The notes: generated by a model not told the origin, from the sequence alone. A stretch of DNA of 64,000 nucleotides from Dictyobacter aurantiacus (GCF_003967515.1 NZ_BIFQ01000001.1:3844001-3908000), one strand, 5' to 3'; shown: positions 44,808 through 54,570, numbered from the stretch's first letter. Made by a program: numbers and translations.

Positions 44808-46262
44808 CTAGAATCCCAATATGTGCGGCATAAACAGAATCGTGGTGGAGAAGAAGCAGAGGGCGAAAACAAGGTATATCGCTGTGAAGAGATAGCCCAG
44901 CGTTAGCCCAACCGTCGCGGTGTCCGCGCTGGTGCCTGTTCGCCTGGCAAAATCGCGTCCTTTATGCCCGAAAACAATACCCAGTACTGATGGTGCCAGG
45001 AGCAGCGCATAGATGAATAATGTAATTGGAATATGCCGCTGTAGTATGAATAGGATCTGGGTTGAGGCCAGGCATAGGAATGGCGGCATAAAGATACCGA
45101 TCAGACTGCACAGAATGCTATACAACTGGTAGCGGTTAGATGGAGGTGGTGTTGTACTCTGGGCGAACGGCGAGGCGGCATAAAAGGTCTGTTGTTGCTG
45201 CTGCTGTTGTTGTACAAAGGTGGCTACGCCAGCGTTGTTGGGCGTGGGGGTGGATGGCAGCGGTTGTGCGTAGGCGGCTGTCTGAAACGTTCTGGAGAGG
45301 GTCGGCCGGTAATACTGACTGGAGAGGCCCTGCTGATGGTAATGGAGCCGCGAAATTTCTTGCAGGGACTCCTGTACCTCGACCATCGAGTCGGGACGCC
45401 GCTGGCTATCCAGCGCTACCATGCGCTGTAGCAGGGTATCCAGTTTCGCCACTGCCTGCTGATGGAGATTGGGGAGAGGAGCGAAGGCAAAGGGAGATTG
45501 ACTGGGATCGCTACCAGTCATCAGTTGATGGAGAATCGCTCCCAGGCTATAGATATCCGAGCGGGGCGTCGTCTGCGCCTTCCCATATTGTTCTGGCGCG
45601 GCATACCCCGGTGATCCAAAGGGGATAGTGTCCTTCGGCTTCCCCTGCTTGAACTGACGCGCGATGCCAAAGTCAATCACATAGATATAGCCCGCCGACG
45701 TTACCATAATATTGGCAGGTTTGAGATCGCGGAAAATAATCGGTGGCTGATTGGAGTGGAGGTAGTCCAGCACATCGCAGAGGATAGTGCCGATGTCCAG
45801 TACCTCTTCCAGGCGAAACGGCATCTGCTGATGGCGTTCCAGGTACTTTTCCAGCGTTTCCCCTTCTATGTAATCCATGACCATGTACCAGCACTCGGCG
45901 TCCGAAAAATGCCGATAGAGGCGAGGAAGGTTCCGATGGGTTAATTTCGTCAGGATCGTCACTTCACGATTGAAGGCGTCGGTCGCCTCAATCTTCTCCT
46001 GGGCTGAGAGTCCGCGCAGGCTGACAGCTTTAACCGCGACAACCTGCCGCGTCTGGATATCTTCAGCGCGATAAACGATGCTAAAGCCACCCTCGCCTAT
46101 CTTATTCAACAGCCGATAGCGTTGCTGGAGAAGAATTTCTGGTGCCGTAGTATCGGCAGGCGCATCAGCATCCGCAAGGGTATGGCCACAGGCAAAACAG
46201 TGTACCTCCTCTTTGTGATTGCTTGCCCCACAATGGGAACAATAGATATCTAACTGTTCCAT
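44808..46262 (-). CDS. Ser/Thr protein kinase with zinc ribbon and membrane tail
   Basis: 484 residues from ATG at 46262 (GAGG four bases upstream); ten earlier codons are rejected. A zinc ribbon leads (CSHCGASN and CFACG, 8-27), then a PknB-type kinase: GEGGFSIVYRAE, VVAVKAV, FRDLKPANIM, DFG and SPGYAAPEQ. A Gln-rich linker precedes three hydrophobic segments at the end. The catalytic motif reads RDLKPAN with Phe before it instead of His, a known variant. The target is unknown. Confidence 0.9.
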   Translation of the reverse strand: MEQLDIYCSHCGASNHKEEVHCFACGHTLADADAPADTTAPEILLQQRYRLLNKIGEGGFSIVYRAEDIQTRQVVAVKAVSLRGLSAQEKIEATDAFNREVTILTKLTHRNLPRLYRHFSDAECWYMVMDYIEGETLEKYLERHQQMPFRLEEVLDIGTILCDVLDYLHSNQPPIIFRDLKPANIMVTSAGYIYVIDFGIARQFKQGKPKDTIPFGSPGYAAPEQYGKAQTTPRSDIYSLGAILHQLMTGSDPSQSPFAFAPLPNLHQQAVAKLDTLLQRMVALDSQRRPDSMVEVQESLQEISRLHYHQQGLSSQYYRPTLSRTFQTAAYAQPLPSTPTPNNAGVATFVQQQQQQQQTFYAASPFAQSTTPPPSNRYQLYSILCSLIGIFMPPFLCLASTQILFILQRHIPITLFIYALLLAPSVLGIVFGHKGRDFARRTGTSADTATVGLTLGYLFTAIYLVFALCFFSTTILFMPHILGF

Positions 46263-46387
46263 GTGTCCTCTATCTAACTCAATCCATCGCAACTATATTT
46301 TTGACTTGTTCATAGTATAGTGAAAAACACGTACTATAGTCCATGTCAAATGACTCATTCACTTTGTGAAAACAAAGAGTTTTATAG

Positions 46388-46456
46388 AGTATTCTTGTAT
46401 GGATGCAGAAAATGGTCGGCATTGCCGACCATTTTCTGCATCCATACAAGAATACT
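46388..46456. repeat. Palindrome O, 33-bp arms, 3-nt loop
   Basis: AGTATTCTTGTATGGATGCA and onward, with an exact inverse copy around ATT; core GGTCGGCATTGCCGACC. It lies upstream of the kinase gene and downstream of the nitroreductase gene, both on the minus strand. Confidence 0.88.
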
Positions 46457-46488
46457 ATTTTGCTGATACTACAGTAGCTATCGGGATT

Positions 46489-47145
46489 CTACCAGCTATT
46501 CCAGTGGATGATTTTCTCCAGTGGCTGGCGCGCACCGGCTTTAAAATCGGTTCCCAGGGTGTAGGCGACCGGGATCAGGGAGGTCTGGGTGATCTTCTCG
46601 TAAGGGATGCCCAGCAGCTCCGCCGCTTCTTTTTCATAGGGCAGGTGCAGGGTTGTCCAGACTGTTCCCAGGCTACGTGCCCGGGCCGCCAGCATGAAGC
46701 TCCACACGGCTGGCAGGATGGAGCCCCAGACGCCCGCTTGCTGCTGCGTGGTGGCGCCGTCGAAGCGGCCGCGCATACAAGGGATTACATGTACCGGTAC
46801 CTCGTGCAGGTGTTCCGCCAGATAGTCCGCGGAAGAGGCCACGCGCTGCTGAACCTGAGCCAGCTCTGGCTTACTGGCCCTGAGTTTTTCAATGCTTTCA
46901 GCGGCGTTGAGGCGATACTGGCTAAAGCTTTTTCGATATAGCTCGGCCAGTCCCAGGCGCTTCTCGGCATCGGTCACCACGACGAAATGCCATTGCTGGC
47001 TATTGCTGCCGCTGGGTGCCTGGGTCGCGATCTCAATGCATTCTTTTACCAGCTCCGGCTCAACCGGACGCGATAGATCCAGGCGCTTGCGTACGGCGCG
47101 CGTGGTCGTCAAAAGCTGGTCTGGGGTAAGATCAAGTTGGGACAT
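46489..47145 (-). CDS. Nitroreductase family protein
   Basis: 218 residues. TTTRAVRKRLDLSRPVEPEL and ATQAPSGSNSQQWHFVVVTD are the FMN-binding start of the nitroreductase fold, and GSILPAVWSFMLAARARSLG is the central helix. It reduces nitro compounds or quinones with NAD(P)H; the natural substrate is unknown. The start follows GGAGGAAACATCGT. Confidence 0.9.
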   Translation of the reverse strand: MSQLDLTPDQLLTTTRAVRKRLDLSRPVEPELVKECIEIATQAPSGSNSQQWHFVVVTDAEKRLGLAELYRKSFSQYRLNAAESIEKLRASKPELAQVQQRVASSADYLAEHLHEVPVHVIPCMRGRFDGATTQQQAGVWGSILPAVWSFMLAARARSLGTVWTTLHLPYEKEAAELLGIPYEKITQTSLIPVAYTLGTDFKAGARQPLEKIIHWNSW

Positions 47146-47203
47146 ACGATGTTTCCTCCATGCTTTACCTTACGATACTGATGAAATGTCATCATAGAAC
47201 ATT

Positions 47204-48391
47204 CTATGCTGTCGGACGTTCATTTACCAGCAGAGACGCATCTAGCTGGCTGATCGAGGAGAAGCCACTCACCGCCAGCGTTAGATCCAGGTCTGCCAGT
47301 AGATTCTGGAGCACCTGCTGCACGCCGGCCTCACCGTCCAGTGCCAGTCCCCAGATATAGGGCCTGCCGAGTAAGACCGCCCGCGCGCCCAGCGCGATGG
47401 CCTTCAGCACGTCCGAGCCGCGCCGGATGCCGCTATCGAAGAGAACGGGTACCTGTCCCCCGGCGGCCTCAACCACGGCCGGCAACGCATCCAGCGCCGC
47501 CCGTGATCCTCCCACCTGGCGCCCACCATGATTAGACACAATAATGCCATCCATGCCCGCATCAATGGTTTGACGGGCATCATCTGGATGCAGGACGCCT
47601 TTAAGGAAGATGGGGAGGCTCGTATGCTGCCTTAAGAAAGCGAGTTGATCCCAGGTCAATGACGGATTGAGGAAGATATCAATGAAATAGCGAATAGCCA
47701 TGGCCGGGTCTTTTTCCGGCGACTGAGCCAGCGCCTGGCGGAAGACCGGATCGCTGAAATAATTGGCCAGTCCCTCACCCTGTAAAAAGGGAAGGTACGC
47801 GTTCTGGATATCTTGCTCACGCCAGCTCAGGAGCCTGGTGTCCAGCGTCACAACGATGGCGCTATAGCCTGCCTGCTCTGCGCGGTGGACCAGGCTGGCG
47901 TTGAGATCTGGATTTTTGCTCCAGTAGAGCTGAAACCAGCGGGGCGTGTCAGCAAGCTCCTGGGCGACCGCTTCGATGCTACGCGAGGCGGCCGTACTGA
48001 GGATCATTGGTACCCCGGTCGCTCGTGCCGCCCTGGCCACCGCCAGCTCGGCTTCGGGATGGATAATCGATTGCACGCCGATGGGGGCCAGTAATAGTGG
48101 TATGGGCAGCTGCATGCCCAGGATGGTGGTGGATAACTGGCGCCGTGAAACGTCGCGCAGCATGCGCGGAAGAATGCTCCAACGTTGGAACGCGCGCAGG
48201 TTGGCCTGCATCGTATCATCCATCCCGGCCAGGTAGCCGGCGGCCTGCTGACTCAGGTGCGCCAGTGCTTGCTGCTCCAATACCTCAGGTGAGACAGGGA
48301 GCGAGGGAAGCTGTCCCTGCAATCCCTGCATATAGACCTGCATCTGTCGTCCAAGACCATAGGATGGGATGCTTTGTTGATCATCTTTCAT
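47204..48391 (-). CDS. FMN-dependent alpha-hydroxy acid oxidase (lactate 2-monooxygenase-like)
   Basis: 395 residues. PIPLLLAPIGVQSIIHPEAE, SNHGGRQVGGSRAALDALP with the catalytic His, and FDSGIRRGSDVLKAIALGAR for FMN phosphate are all present. The long start and the IQNAYLPFLQGEGLANYFSD insertion favour the lactate 2-monooxygenase subgroup. It oxidises 2-hydroxy acids to keto acids or the decarboxylated acid. It is on the same strand as the nitroreductase, 58 bases upstream. Confidence 0.9.
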   Translation of the reverse strand: MKDDQQSIPSYGLGRQMQVYMQGLQGQLPSLPVSPEVLEQQALAHLSQQAAGYLAGMDDTMQANLRAFQRWSILPRMLRDVSRRQLSTTILGMQLPIPLLLAPIGVQSIIHPEAELAVARAARATGVPMILSTAASRSIEAVAQELADTPRWFQLYWSKNPDLNASLVHRAEQAGYSAIVVTLDTRLLSWREQDIQNAYLPFLQGEGLANYFSDPVFRQALAQSPEKDPAMAIRYFIDIFLNPSLTWDQLAFLRQHTSLPIFLKGVLHPDDARQTIDAGMDGIIVSNHGGRQVGGSRAALDALPAVVEAAGGQVPVLFDSGIRRGSDVLKAIALGARAVLLGRPYIWGLALDGEAGVQQVLQNLLADLDLTLAVSGFSSISQLDASLLVNERPTA

Positions 48392-48429
48392 GCGTCAACC
48401 CCTTTGTGCCGCCTGGCAAGAGAGAACAA

Positions 48430-48464
48430 ATACAATACAACTGCTTCTATCAGTTGTATTGTAT
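48430..48464. promoter_or_regulatory. Inverted repeat upstream of the FMN oxidase gene
   Basis: ATACAATACAACTG and its exact inverse, 7-base spacer, about 40 bases upstream of the minus-strand start at 48391. An operator or 5' hairpin is possible. Confidence 0.45.
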
Positions 48465-48492
48465 CACTCGGGGCTTTGAATGCTTGAGGATG

Positions 48493-48722
48493 CGTGCCTT
48501 CGGCCATGACGCTACGCGCCTTCGGCGCTCACAGGAGTTTATGTGGCGTTATGGTGCCATGCGTGCGCTCAGCGCACGCATGGCACCATAACGCCACATA
48601 AGAAGAAAATCGTGTACGGCAGGTGTGTGTTTGTGCACGCATGGCACCATAACGCCACATAAGAAGAAAATCGTGTACGGCAGGTATGTGTTTGCGCGCG
48701 CATGGCACCATAACGCCACATA
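48493..48722. repeat. Palindrome N with module and 61-bp tandem extension
   Basis: The 40-base module at 48493-48532 leads to palindrome 48539-48601 (31-bp arms, TTATGTGGCGTTATGGTGCC onward). Its right arm and the following AGAAGAAAATCGTGTACGGC unit are then repeated with a 61-base period: CATGGCACC occurs at 48579, 48640 and 48701. The copies differ at only a few bases. Confidence 0.85.
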
Positions 48723-48874
48723 AGAAGAAAAAAAGAGCATATCTGTACTACGGGTCCGGTAGCATAGATATGCGAAATTTGTCTATAAATTTGACGAGTG
48801 CCTTTAAAGTATGCTAGGGTTGCTTGAAGGCCTCTGGTAAAGGTTGTGGCGAGCCGATGAATAGAGGCGAACTG

Positions 48875-50257
48875 ATGATCGTTTTCTCAAATATATGTAT
48901 ATGGATTGAATATATGGCTTTGATCGCTTCATCGAAAGATATCTCAAAATCGCAAGATACCCCGAAATCACAAGATATCCCGAAAAAGAATACTATTACG
49001 GTACTGGATGGTGTACGTGGCTTTGCGTGTCTACTGGTAATTTTCTACCACGTCAGCGCCTTTACACGTGTGAAGCACATCTGGAGTTTTAAAGAAGTAG
49101 GAACTATTCCTTCTGCTATAGCTTTGGTCGGAAGCTATGGCGTGACCCTCTTTTTTGTGCTATCTGGTTTCTTGCTCTTTTTGCCCTATGCTAAAGCGAT
49201 GATTTTTCAGGAGTCCTGGCCTTCGATGCGCACTTTCTACATACGGCGTATTTGCCGCATCTGGCCAGGCTACTATGTCGCGCTCTTTTTGATGATCATA
49301 TTTGCGGCACCGGTCTATCTACAGATCGATCATTGGAAGCAACTCGCTCTCTTCCTGACCTTTTTGATGGACTCCTCCCATTCCACATATCAGGCGATTA
49401 ACGGTCCCTTCTGGACGCTGGCGGTCGAGTGGCAATACTACATGCTCTTACCATTTATCGCCCTGGGGATACGCTGGTTTGTCTCGCGCAGTGAGGATAA
49501 ATGGAAGGTCGCCACGCTTTTTACCTGCCTGCTGGCAATGATCCTGTGGGGTCTGGCGACGCGCGCCTGGGGGCGTTCCTGGGACATCAATCCTCACCAG
49601 CCGTTATGGCTGCCCTTGCCTGTGCATTACGCCGTTCGCTTTGTAATCTATGGGCAGAGCGGAAAATTTTTCGAAGATTTCGCTATTGGCATGATGGTTT
49701 GTACATGTTACCTTTTAACACAGCGGCGGCCCGAACAGAGTATGAGCATCTTGATCAAGCGCTATAGCTGGTGTATCTGGCTGCTGGGTGTGCTCGGTTT
49801 TTGTTTTATGACTTTCTGGTACGACACTTCCTGGTATTCTGTACTGGTGCCTTATATCGGGGCGCATAACTGGCTGTGTGAGCTTGGTTTCGCTCTTAGC
49901 TTTGGCCTGTGTATTCTCGGGGTGCTCTTTGGACCTCCTGTGATTACCTGGTTATGGGAAAGCGCGCCGTTGTGTAAGATCGGCATGTTATCCTATGGAC
50001 TCTATATCTGGCACGAGCCGACTCTACTCTGGTTTATGGATAACGTCTTCCCCTATTTCAACTCCTGGCCCACTGTAGCCCGCTATGGATTGTACTGGGT
50101 CTGCGTATTTGGTCTACTGGTGCCTTTTTGCTACCTCATCTATCGCTTTATTGAGGCGCCCGCCGTCCGGCTGGGTGCTTCTCTGACCAGGTCTCAAAAA
50201 GCTATGCGGCCGGTGACCGATCAAACTACCAAAGAGATGGTGACTATGCAGCCATAG
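48875..50257 (+). CDS. Acyltransferase 3 family membrane protein
   Basis: 460 residues from ATG at 48875 (GAGG seven bases upstream); earlier in-frame ATGs exist. LDGVRGFACLLVIFYHVSAF holds the conserved His of the OafA/YrhL family, followed by TLFFVLSGFLLF and RICRIWPGYYVAL. About ten membrane helices follow. It transfers acyl groups, often acetyl, to surface carbohydrates. No partner gene is adjacent. Confidence 0.9.
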   Translation: MIVFSNICIWIEYMALIASSKDISKSQDTPKSQDIPKKNTITVLDGVRGFACLLVIFYHVSAFTRVKHIWSFKEVGTIPSAIALVGSYGVTLFFVLSGFLLFLPYAKAMIFQESWPSMRTFYIRRICRIWPGYYVALFLMIIFAAPVYLQIDHWKQLALFLTFLMDSSHSTYQAINGPFWTLAVEWQYYMLLPFIALGIRWFVSRSEDKWKVATLFTCLLAMILWGLATRAWGRSWDINPHQPLWLPLPVHYAVRFVIYGQSGKFFEDFAIGMMVCTCYLLTQRRPEQSMSILIKRYSWCIWLLGVLGFCFMTFWYDTSWYSVLVPYIGAHNWLCELGFALSFGLCILGVLFGPPVITWLWESAPLCKIGMLSYGLYIWHEPTLLWFMDNVFPYFNSWPTVARYGLYWVCVFGLLVPFCYLIYRFIEAPAVRLGASLTRSQKAMRPVTDQTTKEMVTMQP

Positions 50258-50341
50258 GATGGTGGTTCATCTCGTTGCAAGTGTCATTCGTGTAACAAGA
50301 AAGTGAGATCGCTTTCTTAACGTAGAGAAAGGAAAGACACT

Positions 50342-50584
50342 ATGGCAGACTTAAGTACGCATAAACGAGATAAGTTAGACGATAGCGATTTTGCCTTCCC
50401 GAAGGAGCGCAAAGAGCCGCTGACCGATGCTCCGCATGTCAGGAACGCGGTGGCGCGTTTCGACCAGGTGGAAGGGGTCAGCGACTCCGAGAAGGACGAG
50501 GCCTGGAAGCGTATCAAGCGCGCCGCTAAAAAGTTTGATGTCGATATCCATGAGAACGACTGGCGCGAATTACCCAAACACTAA
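50342..50584 (+). CDS. DUF6582-like small protein
   Basis: 80 residues. STHKRDKLDDSDFAFPKERK and DAPHVRNAVARFDQVEGVSD are conserved in a widespread family of unknown role. It is highly charged and soluble. A ribosome site (AGAAAGGAAAG) and terminator frame the gene. Confidence 0.85.
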   Translation: MADLSTHKRDKLDDSDFAFPKERKEPLTDAPHVRNAVARFDQVEGVSDSEKDEAWKRIKRAAKKFDVDIHENDWRELPKH

Positions 50585-50624
50585 CAAAGCAGCACCTGGC
50601 GTAATCAGGTGCTGCTTTGTTTCT
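50584..50624 (+). terminator. Rho-independent terminator
   Basis: ACAAAGCAGCACCTG and its inverse (50606-50620), followed by TTCT. Confidence 0.8.
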
Positions 50625-51190
50625 ATCTAATTTTTTCACGCTCTCCCTTTATCGAGGAGTGTGAGTGCTCCCCTCGGGCGCCCGCATGCGCGGGCGCACT
50701 CATTTTGTATGGTGGTGCATCGGGAGCGCATTTGCGCTCCCGATGCACCACCATACAAAAGAGAATGGGGACGCCTGCGTTCCCCACGTTCGGGGCATGC
50801 CAGCAATCTGACGCTCTCCCCCAAGACCTCCATGTGGGACGCTAACCTTAAGCACTGCAGTGAAATGTCTACTTTAAGATGAAGAACACAGTTGGATCAT
50901 ATATAGCCAGAGAAATTGGCCTTGTGATATGATAGCGGTTGGCTTGTTCTGGTACTGAATGTCAGTACGAGTAAGAATTTGGTAGCTAGCTAACAGTATC
51001 TTCTACCTATTGAGCGGTAACATACCCACAATAGCATGGTAATCTTTTCAATACGTGTTACAATTATGTGGGATATGTCTATTAAAACACTGAGTATTTG
51101 GGTACGCACTCCAGATGAGTCAGAGCTACCCTGAACGAAAGCACATTCTCCAACCCCACAAATAGTTACTAAAAAAAATCAGGAGACATC
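50585..51190. other. Gene-free region upstream of the pyruvate dehydrogenase operon
   Basis: About 600 bases. It contains the DUF6582 gene terminator, palindrome K, GGGGACGCCTGCGTTCCCC (50767-50785, the inverse of 43131-43149) and an AT-rich stretch that should contain the pdh promoter. No gene is seen. Confidence 0.6.
50703..50760. repeat. Intergenic palindrome K
   Basis: TTTTGTATGGTGGTGCATCG and its exact inverse with core GGGAGCGCATTTGCGCTCCC. It is bordered on the left by the separate hairpin GCGCCCGCATGCGCGGGCGC. Confidence 0.85.
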
Positions 51191-52255
51191 ATGAGTACTG
51201 AGCAGCAAAAGCGACCAGATGGACGCGATGCCACCACCACAGATAAGCCTCGTGTCGTCGCGCTGCCTGAAGACGAAAATCGAGAGACGTTGGTAAACTA
51301 CTATCACCAGATGTTGCTCGTCCGTCGTTTTGAAGAAAAATCGGACGAGATGTACAAGATGGCCCGTATCGGCGGCTATTGCCACTTGAACCTGGGTGAA
51401 GAGGCCACTGTTGTCGGATTCTGTGCAGGCTTGGAAGCAAAAGATTACCTTTATACGAATTATCGCGAGCATGGATATGCACTGGGCCGTGGCATCTCTG
51501 CGAATGCAGTAATGGCTGAATTGTTTGGCAAAGAGACAGGGTGTTCCTATGGTCGCGGTGGTTCTATGCACATGTTTAGTCTGGAACACCGTTTACTGGG
51601 CGGCTATGGTATTGTTGGCGGCCAGGTGCCGCTGGCAGTTGGCGCGGCATTCGCGGTTGCCTATCGCGGCTCTGATGAGGTCGTGGCGGTGCAGATGGGT
51701 GATGGCGCAACCAATGGCGGCCCATTCTACGAGTCGTTGAACCTGGCTAAGATTTACAAATTGCCAGTTATCTTCTTTGTCGTCAACAACCAGTACGGCA
51801 TGGGTCTACCGGTGGAAAAAGGGTCCGCGGTCGCTGAGCTGTATCGCAAGGGCTGTGCCTTTGATGTACGCGGTGAGCGTGTCGATGGTAATGACGTGAT
51901 CGCGGTACGTGACGCCGTGCGCCGCGCGGCCAAAGTCGCACGCGAAGAGCACGAGCCATATATCGTCGAGGCCGTCAGTTTCCGCCATCGTGGACACTCT
52001 GTCATCGATCCAGATCGCTATCGCGATGAAGAGGTGGTGCGCCGTGGCCGTGCGCTTGATCCCGTGCCCGCCTTCGCTAAACGTCTGCAGGATGCGCATC
52101 TGATTGATGAGCAGGGCCTGCAAGCGCTCGAAGAGCAGGTCGAGCAAGTGGTAAACGAAGCCGTCAGATTTGCTGAGGAAAGCCCCTTCCCACCGGTTGA
52201 GAGTCTCTTCGACCATATCTACGCGTCTGACGAACATTTACAGGAGAGTAAGTAA
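51191..52255 (+). CDS. pdhA: Pyruvate dehydrogenase E1 alpha subunit
   Basis: 354 residues. The thiamine diphosphate motif is QMGDGATNGGPFYESLNLAK ending at FFVVNNQYG. GGYGIVGGQVPLAVGAAFA and SFRHRGHSVIDPDRYRDEEV are typical E1alpha segments. It decarboxylates pyruvate with E1 beta. It is the first gene of a three-gene operon; the start follows AGGAGACATC. Confidence 0.94.
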   Translation: MSTEQQKRPDGRDATTTDKPRVVALPEDENRETLVNYYHQMLLVRRFEEKSDEMYKMARIGGYCHLNLGEEATVVGFCAGLEAKDYLYTNYREHGYALGRGISANAVMAELFGKETGCSYGRGGSMHMFSLEHRLLGGYGIVGGQVPLAVGAAFAVAYRGSDEVVAVQMGDGATNGGPFYESLNLAKIYKLPVIFFVVNNQYGMGLPVEKGSAVAELYRKGCAFDVRGERVDGNDVIAVRDAVRRAAKVAREEHEPYIVEAVSFRHRGHSVIDPDRYRDEEVVRRGRALDPVPAFAKRLQDAHLIDEQGLQALEEQVEQVVNEAVRFAEESPFPPVESLFDHIYASDEHLQESK

Positions 52256-52259
52256 CAAA

Positions 52260-53249
52260 ATGGCCGAAATAAGTTATCGACAGGCGCTCAACGAGACGTT
52301 GCGCGAGGAGCTCAAGCGCGACGAGAATGTCTTCTTGATGGGTGAAGAGATCGGTGTGTTTGAGGGTTCATACAAGATCACCGCGGGCCTGCTCAAGGAA
52401 TTCGGACCCAAACGTGTGGTCGACACCCCGATTGCCGAGAATGGTTTTATCGGCATGGCGGTTGGATCCGCTATGCTGGGTCTGCGTCCCGTAGTTGAGA
52501 TCATGACCTTCAATTTTATCGCCCTGGCGATGGACGAGATCTTGAATCATGCCGCCAAGATCTATTACATGTTTGGTGGTCAGACGCCGGTCCCCATGGT
52601 CATTCGTACCCCTGGTGGCGGCGGTCAGCAGCTATCGGCGACCCACTCGCAGAATCTGGAGGCGTGGTTCGCCCACATCCCTGGATTGTATGTCGTTGCA
52701 CCCTCTACGCCAGCCGATGCCAAAGGCATGCTGAAAACGGCGATCCGCAACAACAATCCAGTTATTTTCATTGAGCACCTGGGGCTCTATAACACCAGGG
52801 GCGAGGTGCCCGCAGAAGACTACCTGGTCCCCTTTGGCAAGGCGAAAGTCTCTAAAGAAGGCCGCGACCTGACCGTGATTAGCTATTCGCGTATGGCGGC
52901 CATGGCGCTGGATGTGGCCAGACGTCTGGAGCAGGAAAACAAATGGAATGTTGAGGTCGTCGACATTCGCTCCCTGCGTCCATTGGATAAGGAGACCATC
53001 GTCAATTCGGTCAAAAAGACTGGTCGCGCCATCATCTTTGAAGAAGATTGGCGCTCATATGGCATTGGCGCTGAAATTGCCGCGACCATCCAGGAAGAGG
53101 CCTTTGATTACCTGGATGCTCCTGTCAAACGCGTGGCTAATGTCGAGGTACCGCTGCCCTATTCCAAGCCCCTGGAGTCAGCTGCCCTGACCGGCGCCAG
53201 GCAACTGTTAGACGCCATCAACGAACTTGCACCCCGCCGGAGGAGATAA
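52260..53249 (+). CDS. pdhB: Pyruvate dehydrogenase E1 beta subunit
   Basis: 329 residues from ATG at 52260, 5 bases after pdhA; an earlier reading inside pdhA is rejected. EISYRQALNETLREELKRDE, LMGEEIGVFEGSYKITAG and PIAENGFIGMAVGSAMLGLR are conserved, with the E1-activating Glu in the last block. It forms the alpha2beta2 E1 enzyme. AGGAGAGTAAGTAACAAA lies upstream. Confidence 0.95.
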   Translation: MAEISYRQALNETLREELKRDENVFLMGEEIGVFEGSYKITAGLLKEFGPKRVVDTPIAENGFIGMAVGSAMLGLRPVVEIMTFNFIALAMDEILNHAAKIYYMFGGQTPVPMVIRTPGGGGQQLSATHSQNLEAWFAHIPGLYVVAPSTPADAKGMLKTAIRNNNPVIFIEHLGLYNTRGEVPAEDYLVPFGKAKVSKEGRDLTVISYSRMAAMALDVARRLEQENKWNVEVVDIRSLRPLDKETIVNSVKKTGRAIIFEEDWRSYGIGAEIAATIQEEAFDYLDAPVKRVANVEVPLPYSKPLESAALTGARQLLDAINELAPRRRR

Positions 53250-53254
53250 CGAGT

Positions 53255-54559
53255 ATGCCTGAAGTGAATATGCCCCGACTCAGCGATACCATGCAGGAAG
53301 GCACTATCACGCGCTGGTTGAAGAAGCCTGGTGATGAGGTAAAGAAGGGCGAAGTTGTTGCTGAGGTTGAGACCGACAAAGCCAATATGGAGATCGAGTC
53401 GTTTAGCGCCGGCGTACTGGAACAGATTCTGGTCGCTGAAGGGGAGACGGCCCCGATCGGTCAGCCCATCGCTATTGTAGGCACTGGCACGAACGTACAG
53501 ACGCAGCAGCAGGCCTCTGGCGTGAAGGCTGCACCCGCGCCCGCTCAAAAAAGCACAGCCGTGAGCGAGCCTGGTAATGGCGTTGTAAGCCAGCCCTCTG
53601 TCGCCTCTAATCAGCCTGCTCAGAATGCGCGCGCCAACGGTGGGGCGATTAAATCTTCTCCCCTGGCCCGGCGCATGGCTGAAGAGCATGGCATCGATCT
53701 CCAGCAGATCAAGGGGACCGGCCCGGGTGGACGTATTGTACGCGACGATATCGAGGACTATATTGAGCAGCAGCGCACGACGCAGGCGGTTTCACAGACC
53801 CAGGCTCCCACGCCGGTAGCCGCTCCCGAGGCCGCGGCTGTAGCCTCCGTCCAGCCCCAGGTGTCTACCGAGGATACCGAGGTCGTCACGCTCTCCACGA
53901 TGCAGAAGACTATCGCGCGCCGCCTGACCGAGTCCAAGCAGAGCGTGCCCCACTTTTATATCGGCAATGACATTGATCTCACGGATGCGCTGGAGATGCG
54001 CCAGAAGCTCAATGCCAATGCCGGAGAGGGTGGAGTCAAGATTAGCGTTAATGACCTGATCATCAAGGCCTGTGCCCTGGCTCTGGAGAAGTTCCCCGAG
54101 GTTAATGGTTCATACCGCGATGGCCAGTTCTTACTGCACAAGCATATTAATATCGGGATCGCCGTCGATGTCCCGGCCGGCCTGGTTGTTCCGGTCATTC
54201 GCGACGCCAATATTAAGGGCCTGCGCACTATCGCGCGCGAGGCGAAAGCCCTGGTCGCCAAGGCGCAGACGGGCAAGCTCACCCCGGCCGATCTTGATGG
54301 TGGCACATTCTCAATATCCAATCTGGGCATGATGGATGTGACAGACTTCGCGGCCGTGATCAATCCTCCACAGTCAGCCATTCTGGCGGTGGCGGCGGCA
54401 CGCAAAACCTTTGTCCCCATCGATAATCAGCCAGTCATCCGTGACATCATGCACGTCACCCTGTCGGCTGATCATCGCATCCTGTACGGCGCAACTGTGG
54501 CGCGCTTCCTGCAAGAAGTCAAGCGCCTGCTCCAAAACATCTATCTGCTGCTCGGCTAA
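53255..54559 (+). CDS. pdhC: Dihydrolipoamide acetyltransferase (E2)
   Basis: 434 residues. The lipoyl domain carries its lysine in VETDKANMEIESF near residue 43. A peripheral subunit-binding domain (SSPLARRMAEEHGIDLQQIK) and the catalytic core ending in VTLSADHRILYGATVARFL follow. Only one lipoyl domain is present. E3 (lipoamide dehydrogenase) is not encoded here and must lie elsewhere. The start follows GGAGGAGATAACGAGT. Confidence 0.95.
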   Translation: MPEVNMPRLSDTMQEGTITRWLKKPGDEVKKGEVVAEVETDKANMEIESFSAGVLEQILVAEGETAPIGQPIAIVGTGTNVQTQQQASGVKAAPAPAQKSTAVSEPGNGVVSQPSVASNQPAQNARANGGAIKSSPLARRMAEEHGIDLQQIKGTGPGGRIVRDDIEDYIEQQRTTQAVSQTQAPTPVAAPEAAAVASVQPQVSTEDTEVVTLSTMQKTIARRLTESKQSVPHFYIGNDIDLTDALEMRQKLNANAGEGGVKISVNDLIIKACALALEKFPEVNGSYRDGQFLLHKHINIGIAVDVPAGLVVPVIRDANIKGLRTIAREAKALVAKAQTGKLTPADLDGGTFSISNLGMMDVTDFAAVINPPQSAILAVAAARKTFVPIDNQPVIRDIMHVTLSADHRILYGATVARFLQEVKRLLQNIYLLLG

Positions 54560-54570
54560 ACATTGGCTAA

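Larger units (their letters stand above)
48392..48874. other. Gene-free divergent region with repeats
   Basis: About 480 bases between divergent genes. It holds a hairpin (48430-48464), a 40-base module (48493-48532), palindrome N and two further repeats of its right arm. Confidence 0.6.

Noticed and set aside
48579-48722. Possible CRISPR-like direct repeats
   Set aside because: Three copies of a 61-base unit with no unique spacers, and derived from a palindrome arm.
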